From positions 124,001-188,000 of the forward strand of contig NZ_JACHOR010000006.1 of NCBI RefSeq assembly GCF_014199945.1: DNA of 64,000 bases, given 5' to 3'. Positions 42,846-52,842 of this stretch are shown here, piece after piece. A program made the position numbers and the translations under genes. The DNA is from Brevundimonas variabilis. Its GTDB lineage: Bacteria; Pseudomonadota; Alphaproteobacteria; Caulobacterales; Caulobacteraceae. The notes beneath the pieces are model-generated. The model was given only the letters and a program-made list of their open reading frames with translations, did no database searches and was not told the origin of the DNA. Each line of letters starts with the position of its first letter. Position 1 is the first letter of the stretch.

Positions 42846-45800
42846 ATGAGCAGAGCACAAACCGGAACCCCAGAGGGCTGGCGCTTCTGGATCGACCGGG
42901 GCGGGACCTTCACTGATATCGTCGCGCGAGCGCCCGACGGTGTGCTGCAGACGCGAAAACTGCTGTCTGACAATCCCGAACAATACCGCGATGCCGCTGT
43001 TGAGGGCATACGCCGCATCCTGCGGGTTGGGCATGGGCCGCTGCCAGCCGGTCTGTTGGCCGAGATCCGTATGGGCACGACTGTGGCCACCAATGCTCTT
43101 CTTGAGCGCAAGGGTGAACCCGTCGTGCTGGCAATCACGCGCGGTTTCGGTGATGCGCTGCGTATTGGCTGGCAAAGCCGGCCCGACTTGTTCGCGCGTC
43201 ATATCTTGCTGAACGACCAGCTGTATGACCGGGTGATCGAGGTCGACGAGCGGCTCCGGGCCGACGGTGCCATGGATCGCCCGCTGAACGAGGCGCAGGT
43301 GAGGGTCGACCTGACGGCGGCGCGGGAAGCCGGGTTCCGGGCGCTGGCCATCGTGCTGATGCACGGGTGGCGGTTCCCTGATCATGAACGGCGGCTGGCT
43401 GGCATCGCCCGGGAGGTCGGTTTTGAACAGATCTCCATCGGTCACGAGGTAGGGGCGCTCATCAAGCTGATCGGACGCGGCGACACGACGGTCGCGGACG
43501 CCTACCTGTCCCCGATCCTGAAAGCCTATGTCGACCACGTTGGAGCCGACCTTGGCTCCTCGACCCCGCTGCTTTTCATGCAGTCGAGCGGCGGACTGAC
43601 AGCGGCGGAAGCCTTCCGCGGCAAGGACGCCATTCTTTCCGGCCCGGCGGGTGGCGTGGTGGGGATGGCCGAGACAGCACGGGCCGCTGGCTTCGACCGG
43701 GTCATCGGTTTCGACATGGGCGGTACATCGACCGACGTCTCGCATTTCGCGGGCGACTATGAGCGGACATCCGACGCCGTCGTTGCAGGGGTGAGGCTGC
43801 GGGCGCCGATGCTGGGCATCCATACCGTGGCGGCAGGTGGCGGCTCGATCTGCCGCTTTGACGGCTCACGTCTTCGGGTCGGACCGGAGTCTGCGGGGGC
43901 AGTGCCCGGGCCCGCCGCTTACCGCCGTGGTGGCCCCCTGACCGTGACGGACTGCAATGTCTTGCTGGGCAAGCTGCGCCCCGACCAGTTTCCTGCTGTC
44001 TTCGGGCCGAACGGCGATCGACCACTGGACGCCGATGCTGTGACGGCCGCGTTCGAAGCCATGGCCGAAGAGGTTTCCCGCGCCACAGGCCGCCCGACGA
44101 ACCCGCAAACGCTGGCCGAGGGCTTCGTCACGATCGCCGTCCAGAATATGGCCGAAGCGATCAAATCCGTCTCGATCCAGCGCGGCTACGACGTCACACG
44201 GTACGTGCTCAACTGCTTCGGCGGTGCCGGAGGGCAGCATGCCTGCCTGGTCGCGGATGCACTGGGCATGACGCGAGTCATGCTGCACCCCTTCGCCGGG
44301 GTGCTGTCGGCCTATGGGATGGGATTGGCCGAGGTGCGGGCCATCCGTCAGGCGACAGTGGCGGTACCCCTGGATGCCTCCAGCGACACCGACCTCGCAC
44401 AACAGGCCGCCGCACTGGAGGCCAGGGCAAGGGGCGACCTGGTGGCGCAAGGATTCCAGGACGCAGCGCTCAGAACCCTGATCCGCGCGGAGGTCAAGTT
44501 CGCTGGCTCCGACGCTCCGCTCGCCATTCCGTTTGGTCCGTCTGATCAGATGCGGCGTGCATTCGGCAGCCTTCATCGTCAGCGGTTCGGCTTCTTTGCT
44601 GATGACAAGGCGCTCGTCGTGGAAATGCTGGAGGCGGAAGCGGTCGCAGCCTCGATGCCGGCTCAGGGTTCGGCGGCCGGCATCGATGCCGGCACGGTTC
44701 CAGGCATCGTTGGTCGAGGGCCGGTCTGGATGGCGGGATTGGAACACGACACCCCCGTCTATCGCCGCAGCGATTTCGGTCCTGCTGCGGCCGTTTCCGG
44801 GCCTGCGATCATTCTTGAGGACACCGGCACGACGGTGGTCGAACCCGGTTGGCGGGCGACAACGGACGCTGGCCTGAACCTGATCCTTGAGCGGACGACT
44901 CCCCTGCCCCGGCGCAGCGCCATCGGCACCGATGCCGATCCGATCATGCTGGAGATCTTCAACAGCCGCTTCACGGCCTGCGCCGAGCAGATGGGTGAGG
45001 CACTGCGGGCCACAGCCTATTCGGTCAACATCAAGGAACGTCTGGACTTCTCCTGCGCCATTTTCGACGCCTCAGGAGCCCTGATCGCAAACGCTCCGCA
45101 CATCCCCGTGCATCTCGGGTCAATGGGAGAAAGCATCCGCACCGTGATCGCTTCTCGCGGCTCGGGAGCAGACGGGCGCGGCATGGAGCGGGGCGACGTC
45201 TATATGCTGAACGCCCCATACAACGGCGGCACCCATCTGCCGGACATTACCGTCATCATGCCGGTGTTCCTTGAGGGAGACGAAGGGCCCGCCTTCTTCG
45301 TCGCGGCACGCGGACACCATGCGGATGTCGGAGGCATCACGCCCGGATCCATGCCGCCATCTTCAACGTCCGTCGAGGAAGAGGGCGTCCTGATCGACGA
45401 CTTCCTGCTGGTAGACGCCGGTCAGTTGCGCGACAGCGCAACCCGCACCCTGTTCGCCTCCGGTGCCTATCCGTCACGGAACGTTGAGCAGAACATGGCC
45501 GACCTGAAGGCCCAGATTGCCTCCTGCGCGCGCGGGGCCGACGAACTGGTCAGAATGGTCTCCGAATTCGGGAGGCCGGTCGTCGCAGCCTACATGGGCC
45601 ATATTCAGGACAATGCCGAGGAGGCCGTCCGGCGGGCGATCGCCGCGCTGAAACCGGGTTCTTTCGCCCTTGAAATGGACGACGGCGCGGTCATCCAGGT
45701 GCGGATCGACGTCGATCCGGTTGCCCGCAGCGCCGTGGTCGACTTCCGTGGGACCAGCGGCCAGCGTCCCAGCAATTTCAATGCGCCCCTGTCCATCACG

Positions 45801-46487
45801 CGAGCTGCGACGCTCTATGTCTTCCGGACCCTTGTCGACGACGCCATTCCGCTGAACGAAGGGTGTCTGAAGCCAATCCGGATGATCGTGCCGGAGGGGT
45901 CGATGCTGAACCCCCGCTACCCAGCGGCCGTGGTGGCAGGGAATGTCGAAACGAGTCAGGCGGTGGTCGACTGCCTTTACGGAGCCCTCGGCATTCTGGC
46001 GGCCAGCCAGGGCACGATGAACAATTTCACCTTTGGCGACGACGCGCGCCAGTATTACGAAACCATAGCCGGCGGCTCAGGCGCCGGGCCGGGCTTCGAT
46101 GGTGCCTCGGCTGTGCAGACCCACATGACCAACAGCCGCCTGACGGATCCGGAAGTGCTGGAGACCCGCTTCCCGGTGCTGCTTGAGGGCTTTGCCATCC
46201 GCCGCGGTTCGGGCGGCAACGGGGCCAACCGGGGCGGTGACGGGGCCGTCAGGCGGGTGCGGTTTCTCGAACCGCTGACGGCCGCCATCCTGTCCAATCA
46301 CCGGCGTACCGCTCCCTTCGGCGCAGCCGGCGGCGAAGACGGTGCGGTCGGGGTGAACCAGGTGGAGCGCACCGATGGGTCCGTGGAATTCCTTGGGGCA
46401 ACGGCCGAGGTCGCGATGGCGGCAGGTGACGTCTTTGTCATCGAAACGCCCGGCGGCGGCGGTTTCGGCGCTAAAGGGGCTTCCTGA
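42846..46487 (+). CDS. 5-oxoprolinase, fused HyuA-HyuB type
   Basis: The 1213-residue enzyme joins both halves of the hydantoinase/oxoprolinase family. The A half, to about residue 690, has the ATPase motif [10 protein letters not shown] at 17-26, [15 protein letters not shown] and [13 protein letters not shown] near 295. The B half starts near 698 ([20 protein letters not shown]) and ends GGGGFGAKG. This full fusion is the eukaryote-like OPLAH layout that hydrolyses 5-oxoproline to glutamate with ATP (EC 3.5.2.9); related enzymes open hydantoins. The two downstream membrane genes support the pyroglutamate reading. Confidence 0.9.
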   Translation: MSRAQTGTPEGWRFWIDRGGTFTDIVARAPDGVLQTRKLLSDNPEQYRDAAVEGIRRILRVGHGPLPAGLLAEIRMGTTVATNALLERKGEPVVLAITRGFGDALRIGWQSRPDLFARHILLNDQLYDRVIEVDERLRADGAMDRPLNEAQVRVDLTAAREAGFRALAIVLMHGWRFPDHERRLAGIAREVGFEQISIGHEVGALIKLIGRGDTTVADAYLSPILKAYVDHVGADLGSSTPLLFMQSSGGLTAAEAFRGKDAILSGPAGGVVGMAETARAAGFDRVIGFDMGGTSTDVSHFAGDYERTSDAVVAGVRLRAPMLGIHTVAAGGGSICRFDGSRLRVGPESAGAVPGPAAYRRGGPLTVTDCNVLLGKLRPDQFPAVFGPNGDRPLDADAVTAAFEAMAEEVSRATGRPTNPQTLAEGFVTIAVQNMAEAIKSVSIQRGYDVTRYVLNCFGGAGGQHACLVADALGMTRVMLHPFAGVLSAYGMGLAEVRAIRQATVAVPLDASSDTDLAQQAAALEARARGDLVAQGFQDAALRTLIRAEVKFAGSDAPLAIPFGPSDQMRRAFGSLHRQRFGFFADDKALVVEMLEAEAVAASMPAQGSAAGIDAGTVPGIVGRGPVWMAGLEHDTPVYRRSDFGPAAAVSGPAIILEDTGTTVVEPGWRATTDAGLNLILERTTPLPRRSAIGTDADPIMLEIFNSRFTACAEQMGEALRATAYSVNIKERLDFSCAIFDASGALIANAPHIPVHLGSMGESIRTVIASRGSGADGRGMERGDVYMLNAPYNGGTHLPDITVIMPVFLEGDEGPAFFVAARGHHADVGGITPGSMPPSSTSVEEEGVLIDDFLLVDAGQLRDSATRTLFASGAYPSRNVEQNMADLKAQIASCARGADELVRMVSEFGRPVVAAYMGHIQDNAEEAVRRAIAALKPGSFALEMDDGAVIQVRIDVDPVARSAVVDFRGTSGQRPSNFNAPLSITRAATLYVFRTLVDDAIPLNEGCLKPIRMIVPEGSMLNPRYPAAVVAGNVETSQAVVDCLYGALGILAASQGTMNNFTFGDDARQYYETIAGGSGAGPGFDGASAVQTHMTNSRLTDPEVLETRFPVLLEGFAIRRGSGGNGANRGGDGAVRRVRFLEPLTAAILSNHRRTAPFGAAGGEDGAVGVNQVERTDGSVEFLGATAEVAMAAGDVFVIETPGGGGFGAKGAS

Positions 46488-46529
46488 ACCGGGCGTTCGG
46501 CGCGACCATCCCGACAAGGGGAGAATCCG

Positions 46530-47255
46530 ATGCTGGTGCTTCTGGGAATTGCGGTCGTCGTCGTGGGCTTTGTCGCCCGCATCAATCCGCTGCTGGTCAT
46601 ACTGGTCGCCGCCATCGTCACCGGCGTGACCGCGGCCCTGGAACCCGGCGTCGAGGTTCGGGAGTTGGTGCAGGCGGCCGTGGCAACCCTGGCGGCGTTT
46701 GGCGAGGCCTTCAACGACAACCGCTATTTCCACATTACCTGGCTGATCCTTCCGGTGATCGGTCTGCTGGAACGGGCTGGCCTGCAGGAACGGGCCCGGA
46801 CGTTGATCGCGCAGGTCAGGGCTGCCACGGCCGGTCGGCTGTTGCTGAGCTACCTTGTCGTGCGTCAGGCTACCTCGGCGCTGGGTCTGACCTCGCTGGG
46901 CGGCCACCCGCAGATGGTCCGGCCGCTGGTTGCGCCCATGGCCGAGGGTGCGGCCGAGGTTCAGGCGGGGGGCAACCTCCCCGACAGGGTTCGCTTCCGC
47001 ATCCGCAGCATGTCCGCCGCTACCGACAATATCGGCCTGTTCTTCGGCGAGGATATCTTCATTGCGATCGGTTCGATCGTGCTGATGGTCGGCTTTCTTG
47101 AACAGGCGGGGATCATCGTCGAGCCCTTGCAGCTTTCGGTCTGGGCGATTCCCACCGCGATCGCCGCCTTCGTTGTCCACGGTGTGCGGCTGCTGCTTTT
47201 CGACCGGGAAATCCGCCGTGGTCTGGCTGCACGTGACGCGGAGACGGGCCGATGA
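46530..47255 (+). CDS. DUF969 membrane protein
   Basis: This 241-residue protein has about six hydrophobic helices; ALGLTSLGGHPQMVRPLVAPMA and SMSAATDNIGLFFGEDIFIA are the DUF969 core. DUF969 and DUF979 almost always occur together and near pyroglutamate enzymes, so they are thought to form a 5-oxoproline permease; that is context-based, not proven. GGGGAG precedes the ATG. Its stop overlaps the DUF979 start (ATGA). Confidence 0.88.
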   Translation: MLVLLGIAVVVVGFVARINPLLVILVAAIVTGVTAALEPGVEVRELVQAAVATLAAFGEAFNDNRYFHITWLILPVIGLLERAGLQERARTLIAQVRAATAGRLLLSYLVVRQATSALGLTSLGGHPQMVRPLVAPMAEGAAEVQAGGNLPDRVRFRIRSMSAATDNIGLFFGEDIFIAIGSIVLMVGFLEQAGIIVEPLQLSVWAIPTAIAAFVVHGVRLLLFDREIRRGLAARDAETGR

Positions 47256-48217
47256 TCACGCTCGACCACGCCTATGTTCTGCTTGGCCTGATGTTCCTGG
47301 CCTTCTCGATCCTGACCCTTCGAGACCCCGAGCATCCGACCCGTGTTCGCAGCGCTGTGTTCTGGGCCCTCGTCGCGGCCTCCATGTTGTTCGGCTCCTG
47401 GCTCGGCGGGCTCGGCAATGGTGTTCTGGTTCTGGCGCTGGTCGTTGTCGGCGGTCTCAAAGCGCTGGGCGTGGGTCGACCATCGACGACCACTCTGGAG
47501 CAGCGACGCGACAGCGCGGCCCGGAGACGAAACAGCCTCTTCATTCCGGCGCTGATCGTGCCGCTGGCGGCCGTCGGTGGAACCCTGGCGGCAAAACACA
47601 CCGGCGCGGGACAATGGCTGATCTCCTCGACCCAGACGACGCTGATCGCGCTCGGGCTCGGCTGTCTCCTCTCGCTCTTCATCGCCATGGCCTGGCTGCG
47701 GCCCCCGGTCATGGCTCCTGTGCAGGAAGGACGGCGGCTGATGGACTCGATCGGTTGGGCCGCACTCCTGCCCCAGATGCTGGCCTCGCTGGGCGCTGTG
47801 TTCCTGGCGGCGGACGTTGGTGGCGTCGTCGGCGAACTGGTCACGCAGGCGGTCCCATTGACCTCGCCCCTGCTGGCCGTGGCCGCCTATTGTCTGGGCA
47901 TGGCCCTGTTCACGGTCATCATGGGGAATGCCTTCGCCGCCTTTCCCGTTATGACCGCCGCGATCGGGCTTCCGTTCGTGGTCGGTCAGTTCGGCGGCAA
48001 TCCGGCCATTGTCTGCGCGATCGGCATGCTGGCCGGTTTCTGCGGTACGCTGATGACGCCCATGGCAGCCAATTTCAATGTGGTCCCGGCGAACCTGCTT
48101 GAACTCCCTGATCGGGAAGCCCCTTTCAACGGCGTCATTCGGGCCCAGATGCCGACGGCTGTGATCATTCTCGGGGTCAACATCGCGCTGATGTACTTCC
48201 TTGCCTTCAGGTTCTGA
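47252..48217 (+). CDS. DUF979 membrane protein
   Basis: The 321-residue protein has about nine or ten hydrophobic helices with the DUF979 core GNAFAAFPVMTAAIGLPFVV and MLAGFCGTLMTPMAANFNVVP. It is the standard partner of DUF969. The pair probably forms a transporter delivering 5-oxoproline to the 5-oxoprolinase. The gene is followed after one base by the DUF2891 gene. Confidence 0.9.
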   Translation: MITLDHAYVLLGLMFLAFSILTLRDPEHPTRVRSAVFWALVAASMLFGSWLGGLGNGVLVLALVVVGGLKALGVGRPSTTTLEQRRDSAARRRNSLFIPALIVPLAAVGGTLAAKHTGAGQWLISSTQTTLIALGLGCLLSLFIAMAWLRPPVMAPVQEGRRLMDSIGWAALLPQMLASLGAVFLAADVGGVVGELVTQAVPLTSPLLAVAAYCLGMALFTVIMGNAFAAFPVMTAAIGLPFVVGQFGGNPAIVCAIGMLAGFCGTLMTPMAANFNVVPANLLELPDREAPFNGVIRAQMPTAVIILGVNIALMYFLAFRF

Positions 48218-48218
48218 G

Positions 48219-49253
48219 ATGACCCATCGGCTCGACGCCGCGACCGCCTCCCGCCTTGCTTCGGCCGCCCTCGGCCATGTGACGCGGGAGTATCCCAACA
48301 AGATGGATCACGTCCTCACCGGTCCGGAAGACGTCCAGGGCCCTCGGGCCCTGCATCCGATCTTTTTTGGCAGCTTCGACTGGCATTCCTGCGTCCATGG
48401 CTGGTGGACCCTGTTCACCCTGCGGCGTCTGTACCCGGAGATGGCTGAAGCCAGCCGGATCGACACCCTGGCCGACCAACTGTTCACTGCGGAGAACGTC
48501 GCCACAGAAACGGCCTATCTGGACCGCCCGGAGAGCCGGGGTTTCGAACGCCCCTATGGCTGGGGCTGGCTGCTGATGCTGGCAGCGGAACTCGAACGCC
48601 ATGGCGACAATCGCGCCGAGGTCCTGCGCCCGCTCGCCCGCGCCTTCGCAATGCGGTTCGCGGCCTTCCTGCCACTGGCAGACTATCCGGTGCGCGTCGG
48701 GACCCACTACAACACCGCCTTCGCCCTGAGGCTGGCGCTCGACTACGCCGAGGGCCACGGTGACCACGCGCTCGCTACCCTCTGCCGAAAGCGTGCCCTG
48801 GACTGGCACCAGGATGACCGTGACTGCCAGGCGTGGGAGCCTTCGCAGGACGAGTTCCTCTCGCCGGCCCTGATGGAAGCTGTTCTGATGCGACGGGTGA
48901 TGAACCCTGCTGACTTTGCTGACTGGTTTGCCGACTTCCTGCCCCGTATGGGCGAGACGGAACCAGCAGCCCTGTTCCAGCCTGCGGGCGTCAGTGATCG
49001 TTCGGACGGGAAGATCGCCCATCTCGATGGCCTGAACCTGAGCCGTGCGTGGTGCTGGCGAGAGATCGCCTCATCTTTGCCCGCGGGCGACCGACGCCGA
49101 GCGGTCGCACTGAATGCCGCTGAAGCCCATCTGGACGCCGCACTGCCCCATGTCACCGGCGACTATATGGGCGAGCACTGGCTGGCCAGCTTCGCCCTGC
49201 TGGCGCTGCTCGCCGAGCCCGGTGACGAGCGGGTCGCAGCCTTGGCCGTCTAA
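48219..49253 (+). CDS. DUF2891 protein
   Basis: The 344-residue product is soluble and helix-rich: YPNKMDHVLTGPEDVQGPRA, FFGSFDWHSCVHGWWTLFTL and GERPYGWG-like segments (ESRGFERPYGWGWLLMLAAE) match DUF2891, an (alpha/alpha)-barrel-like family often beside DUF969/DUF979. The His/Trp-rich front suggests an active site, but the reaction is unknown. It completes the pyroglutamate operon. The start at 48219 follows the DUF979 stop by one base. Confidence 0.88.
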   Translation: MTHRLDAATASRLASAALGHVTREYPNKMDHVLTGPEDVQGPRALHPIFFGSFDWHSCVHGWWTLFTLRRLYPEMAEASRIDTLADQLFTAENVATETAYLDRPESRGFERPYGWGWLLMLAAELERHGDNRAEVLRPLARAFAMRFAAFLPLADYPVRVGTHYNTAFALRLALDYAEGHGDHALATLCRKRALDWHQDDRDCQAWEPSQDEFLSPALMEAVLMRRVMNPADFADWFADFLPRMGETEPAALFQPAGVSDRSDGKIAHLDGLNLSRAWCWREIASSLPAGDRRRAVALNAAEAHLDAALPHVTGDYMGEHWLASFALLALLAEPGDERVAALAV

Positions 49254-49374
49254 CAGAGCCCAATCGCCAATCACCCTGTCCAGCCCTGAAATCGTCTGGG
49301 GTCGCAGGCCATGCGATGGTCGCGCAGGAAGCTCGGCGATGGACCGAGGATGCCGCCACCCCAAGGGATCCAGG

Positions 49375-49878
49375 CTAAACGGCTGGCGTCCCGCTCTCCG
49401 ACAGCGCGCGGCTTTCCGCCATGATGCGGATCGTCAGCACAATGGCATTCAGAATAGAGAACACGGCCGCATAGCCGAACAGACCGAAGGCCAACGGAAG
49501 TACGGCGATCTCGGCGGCGACCACCAGATAGTTTGGATGGGAGATGAACCGATAGGGACCGCGACGGACCAGGGTCTCGCCCGGAACCGTGATGATCCGC
49601 GTCGTCCAGCGGCCGCCCAGCGAGGCTATGACCCAGACGCGCGCGAGCTGGAGCAGGACGAAAACTGCCATCCAGATCCAGTTCACTGGCTGATCCCAGG
49701 CCAGGATGAACAGGCCGATCAGCCAAGCCGCGTGCAACCCTACGATCAGCGGGTAGTGGCCCGCGCCCGTCTCAACCCCACCGTTCGCCAGAAGCCGCGC
49801 GGTATTGCGCCTTGCCAGCACCAGTTCGCCCAGCCGCTGAACCGTCACAAGGATCAGAATGACGACGGAGGCGATCAT
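49375..49878 (-). CDS. Isoprenylcysteine carboxyl methyltransferase-like (ICMT) membrane methyltransferase
   Basis: The 167-residue protein has four or five hydrophobic helices and the ICMT C-terminal motif GPYRFISHPNYLVVAAEI, which forms the SAM pocket. In Bacillus BpsB and Streptomyces SrsB, ICMT-like enzymes O-methylate alkylpyrones or alkylresorcinols made by a neighbouring type III polyketide synthase. Here the ATG overlaps the synthase stop, so the same role is likely. The long-chain product would stay in the membrane. Confidence 0.87.
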   Translation of the reverse strand: MIASVVILILVTVQRLGELVLARRNTARLLANGGVETGAGHYPLIVGLHAAWLIGLFILAWDQPVNWIWMAVFVLLQLARVWVIASLGGRWTTRIITVPGETLVRRGPYRFISHPNYLVVAAEIAVLPLAFGLFGYAAVFSILNAIVLTIRIMAESRALSESGTPAV

Positions 49879-50927
49879 GCCGCGCTGCTCAGGGTGACAG
49901 TGCTAACAGTGAAGCCCGGTCCCAAGGCGGTTACCACCGATCGCTTGGGCAGACCGGCATGCCGAGCACGATTCAAGACGTGCAGTACGGTTGGCGCAGA
50001 CATGTTTCCATGGTCGGCGAGCACTCCGCGTTCATGATCAAGCGTGCCCTGGTCCATTGACAGAGACGCTTCCATGGCGTCGATCACTTTCATGCCGCCG
50101 GGGTGGCAGATGAAGCGGTCGATATCCTCGACCCGTTTGCCATTGGTGGCCAGCATCTGGTCCATCGCCGGACGCAGATGCTCGCGCGCGAAAGGCGGGA
50201 TGGCGCGGGCGAAGATGACGCCCAGCCCGTCCTGCTCGACCCGCCAGCCCATGATGTCGAGCGTGTCCGGCCAGGTATGCTCTGCGGTCCCATCGACGTG
50301 CGCAAAGCCGCCGTCTCCGCAACGAAGGACACAAGCCGCCGCGCCGTCGCCGAACAGGGCGGTAGCCACTATGTCGGCCTTGGTCAGGTCCTCCATGCGG
50401 AACGACAGGGTGCAGACCTCCACCGCGACCAGCAACACCACAGCGCCGGGACTGGCCCGCGCCAGGCGACTGGCGATCGCCAGGCCTGTGACGCCTCCGG
50501 CGCAGCCCAGCCCGAAGACGGGGATGCGCGCCGCATCCGACCGGAAACCCAGGCGCTCCATGGCGCGGGCTTCCAGGCTAGGAGTGGCGATCCCGGTCGA
50601 CGAGACGGTGACAATGATATCGACGTCCGCTCCGGTCAGTCCGGCACCGGACAAGGCATTTTCCGCCGCCCGGCTGAACAGATCGACCGCACCGACGAGG
50701 TAGGCTTCGGTGCGTTCCGGCCATGTCCGGGGCGTCGTATACCAATCGATCGGCAAGACCGACTGGCGCTGACGGATGCCAGCTGTGTCGAAAACCTTGG
50801 CCATGCGATCGAATTGAGGAAACCGGTCCTGGAACAGCCGCCGGGCAACCTCGGCGACGTCTGTCTGAGCCATGTTATGGGGAGCGTCAGCGGTCCCGAT
50901 GGACAGCAGGGCGACAGGCGCGGTCAT
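49875..50927 (-). CDS. Type III polyketide synthase (chalcone synthase-like)
   Basis: This 350-residue enzyme has the catalytic Cys142 (GLGCAGGVTGL), His275 (FICHPGG) and Asn308 (DHGNMSAPT), the complete triad. The GFGPG-equivalent loop near the end is LGPGFTVS. It extends an acyl-CoA with malonyl-CoA to alkylpyrones or alkylresorcinols. I chose the ATG at 50927 (GGAG about 9 bases upstream) rather than an upstream one. It is first of a two-gene operon with the ICMT methyltransferase; no hydroxylase like SrsC is adjacent. Confidence 0.93.
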   Translation of the reverse strand: MTAPVALLSIGTADAPHNMAQTDVAEVARRLFQDRFPQFDRMAKVFDTAGIRQRQSVLPIDWYTTPRTWPERTEAYLVGAVDLFSRAAENALSGAGLTGADVDIIVTVSSTGIATPSLEARAMERLGFRSDAARIPVFGLGCAGGVTGLAIASRLARASPGAVVLLVAVEVCTLSFRMEDLTKADIVATALFGDGAAACVLRCGDGGFAHVDGTAEHTWPDTLDIMGWRVEQDGLGVIFARAIPPFAREHLRPAMDQMLATNGKRVEDIDRFICHPGGMKVIDAMEASLSMDQGTLDHERGVLADHGNMSAPTVLHVLNRARHAGLPKRSVVTALGPGFTVSTVTLSSAA

Positions 50928-51110
50928 CAATGGCTCCCACCGCCTCATCGATCTCCATCTGGAAATCATCGCGAGCGGCGACTTTGCAGAACATCATGCG
51001 TCCAGCCTCGGTTCCAGTCGAATGATGGGGCGTGACTTTATCACGCGCAGCGCGTCTGGATTGATGATGCACACCGAAACCGCACTTGACCGATCGCCCG
51101 GCAGATTTCG

Positions 51111-52679
51111 ATGACATCAAACGACACGCCCGAGCCCACGCGTCCGGTTACACTCTGGGCCGGCTTCATCATCATGTGCGTCGGCATGTTCATGGCCATC
51201 CTGGACATCCAGGTCGTTGCAACATCCCTGCCGACCATTCAGGCGGCAATCGGCGTCGCCCCCGACCAGATGAGCTGGGTTCAGACCGCCTACCTCATCG
51301 CCGAGGTGATCGCGATCCCGCTGACCGGCTTCCTGACCCGCGCCATGACCATGCGCTGGTTGTTCGTCGTCGCGATCAGCGTGTTCAGCCTGGCGTCACT
51401 CGGCTGCGCGCTGAGCAATGATTTCACCTCCCTGATCTTCTGGCGCGTGATCCAGGGCTTTTCGGGTGGCACCCTGATCCCGGGGGTTTTCTCGGCTGTC
51501 TTCCTGCTGTTCCCACAGAACCGTCAGGGGATCGCGACGACCATCGCAGGCGTACTGGCGGTGTTGGCCCCGACCGTCGGTCCAATCGTTGGTGGGTGGA
51601 TCACCCAGACCTACTCGTGGCACTGGCTGTTCCTGATCAATCTCGCACCCGGCATCGTCTGTGCCGTCTTGGCCGTCTGGCTGCTGCCGCGTGACCGGGC
51701 CGACCCGGGTGCGGTCCGCCGCCTGGATTTCGTGTCTCTGATCCTGATGGCCTTGGCGCTCGCCACACTCGAGATCGCGCTCAAGGAGGCACCCCAGCGC
51801 GGTTGGGCGTCACCTCTGGTCATCGGCCTGGCCGCCTTGTCGCTTGTTTCAGGCCTGGCCTTCGTTCGAAGAAGCCTGACCGCCGTCCATCCTGTCGTCG
51901 AACTGAAGACCCTTATGAATCGCAGCTTCGCGATCGGCTGCGTCCTGAGCTTCGTTTTGGGAATCGGTCTGTTCGGCTCGGTGTATCTGATGCCGGTCTT
52001 CCTCGCCTTCGTGCGCGGGCACGGTCCGCTGGCGATCGGGACGATCATGCTTGTCACGGGTCTGGCCCAGCTCGCCACCGCGCCTGTCGCGGTTGTGATG
52101 GAGCGCCGGATGGACGCTCGGCTGATGACCGCCATGGGATTTGGCCTGTTCGCTCTGGGGCTGGGGCTCAGTGCCTTCCAGACGTCAGCGACCGATTTCG
52201 AAGAGATGCTGTGGCCCCAGATTCTCCGGGGCGTAGCCATCATGCTGTGCCTCTTGCCGCCAACCCGGCTGGCGCTCGGCAACCTGCCGCCATCCCAGGT
52301 GCCGGACGCCAGCGGCCTGTTCAATCTGATGCGAAACCTGGGTGGAGCCATCGGCTTGGCCTTGATCGACACCGTGATCTACGGTCGGGCACCGGTGCTG
52401 GGCCGAGAGATTGTCGCGCGGCTGCAAGCCGGCGATGTCGAGACTGCTCAGGCCCTGGGCATACCCGCATCGGTCTTCGCCAGCCGGATCGGCCAGCCGG
52501 CCGACGCCGGCACGGCCGCCCTGTTGACCCCGCTCGTCGAGAAGCTGGCGCTGGTCCAAGCCATCAACGAGGCCTGGGCGATGATCGCCTTGCTGACCCT
52601 CGTGGCCCTTTGCTCCGTGCCCTTTGCCAGGGCACAATCCATCGCAAGCCCCCAGTTGCAAGCGAAAGCGGGCCATTGA
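51111..52679 (+). CDS. DHA2 family MFS drug efflux transporter (EmrB/QacA-like)
   Basis: This 522-residue, 14-helix transporter has the DHA2 opening IIMCVGMFMAILDIQVV, the RVIQGFSGGTLIPG motif and LGVLAPTVGP-like antiporter motif (VLAVLAPTVGPIVGGWI). It expels hydrophobic compounds by proton exchange. It diverges from the type III polyketide synthase, so it may export or defend against its lipid products. No membrane-fusion partner (EmrA) is adjacent. Confidence 0.92.
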   Translation: MTSNDTPEPTRPVTLWAGFIIMCVGMFMAILDIQVVATSLPTIQAAIGVAPDQMSWVQTAYLIAEVIAIPLTGFLTRAMTMRWLFVVAISVFSLASLGCALSNDFTSLIFWRVIQGFSGGTLIPGVFSAVFLLFPQNRQGIATTIAGVLAVLAPTVGPIVGGWITQTYSWHWLFLINLAPGIVCAVLAVWLLPRDRADPGAVRRLDFVSLILMALALATLEIALKEAPQRGWASPLVIGLAALSLVSGLAFVRRSLTAVHPVVELKTLMNRSFAIGCVLSFVLGIGLFGSVYLMPVFLAFVRGHGPLAIGTIMLVTGLAQLATAPVAVVMERRMDARLMTAMGFGLFALGLGLSAFQTSATDFEEMLWPQILRGVAIMLCLLPPTRLALGNLPPSQVPDASGLFNLMRNLGGAIGLALIDTVIYGRAPVLGREIVARLQAGDVETAQALGIPASVFASRIGQPADAGTAALLTPLVEKLALVQAINEAWAMIALLTLVALCSVPFARAQSIASPQLQAKAGH

Positions 52680-52797
52680 TGATGCGGTCTGGTGTGTACT
52701 TCAGACATCTATCGTCGCGCGTAGTCGCTGGCTGCGAAATGTCGTCACACGGCGTTGGCGCGGGACGAGGGGAAAGGCGTAACGGCTGGAGCCATGC

Positions 52798-52811
52798 CCG
52801 AGCACGCTCGG
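52798..52811. terminator. Weak hairpin between converging genes
   Basis: CCGAG (52798-52802) pairs with CTCGG (52807-52811) across CACG, followed by TTTGG. It sits between the DHA2 and GGDEF-EAL genes. Five pairs and a short T-run make it only a candidate. Confidence 0.35.
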
Positions 52812-52842
52812 TTTGGTCACGCTGATGGCGCTTCGACTTGCG

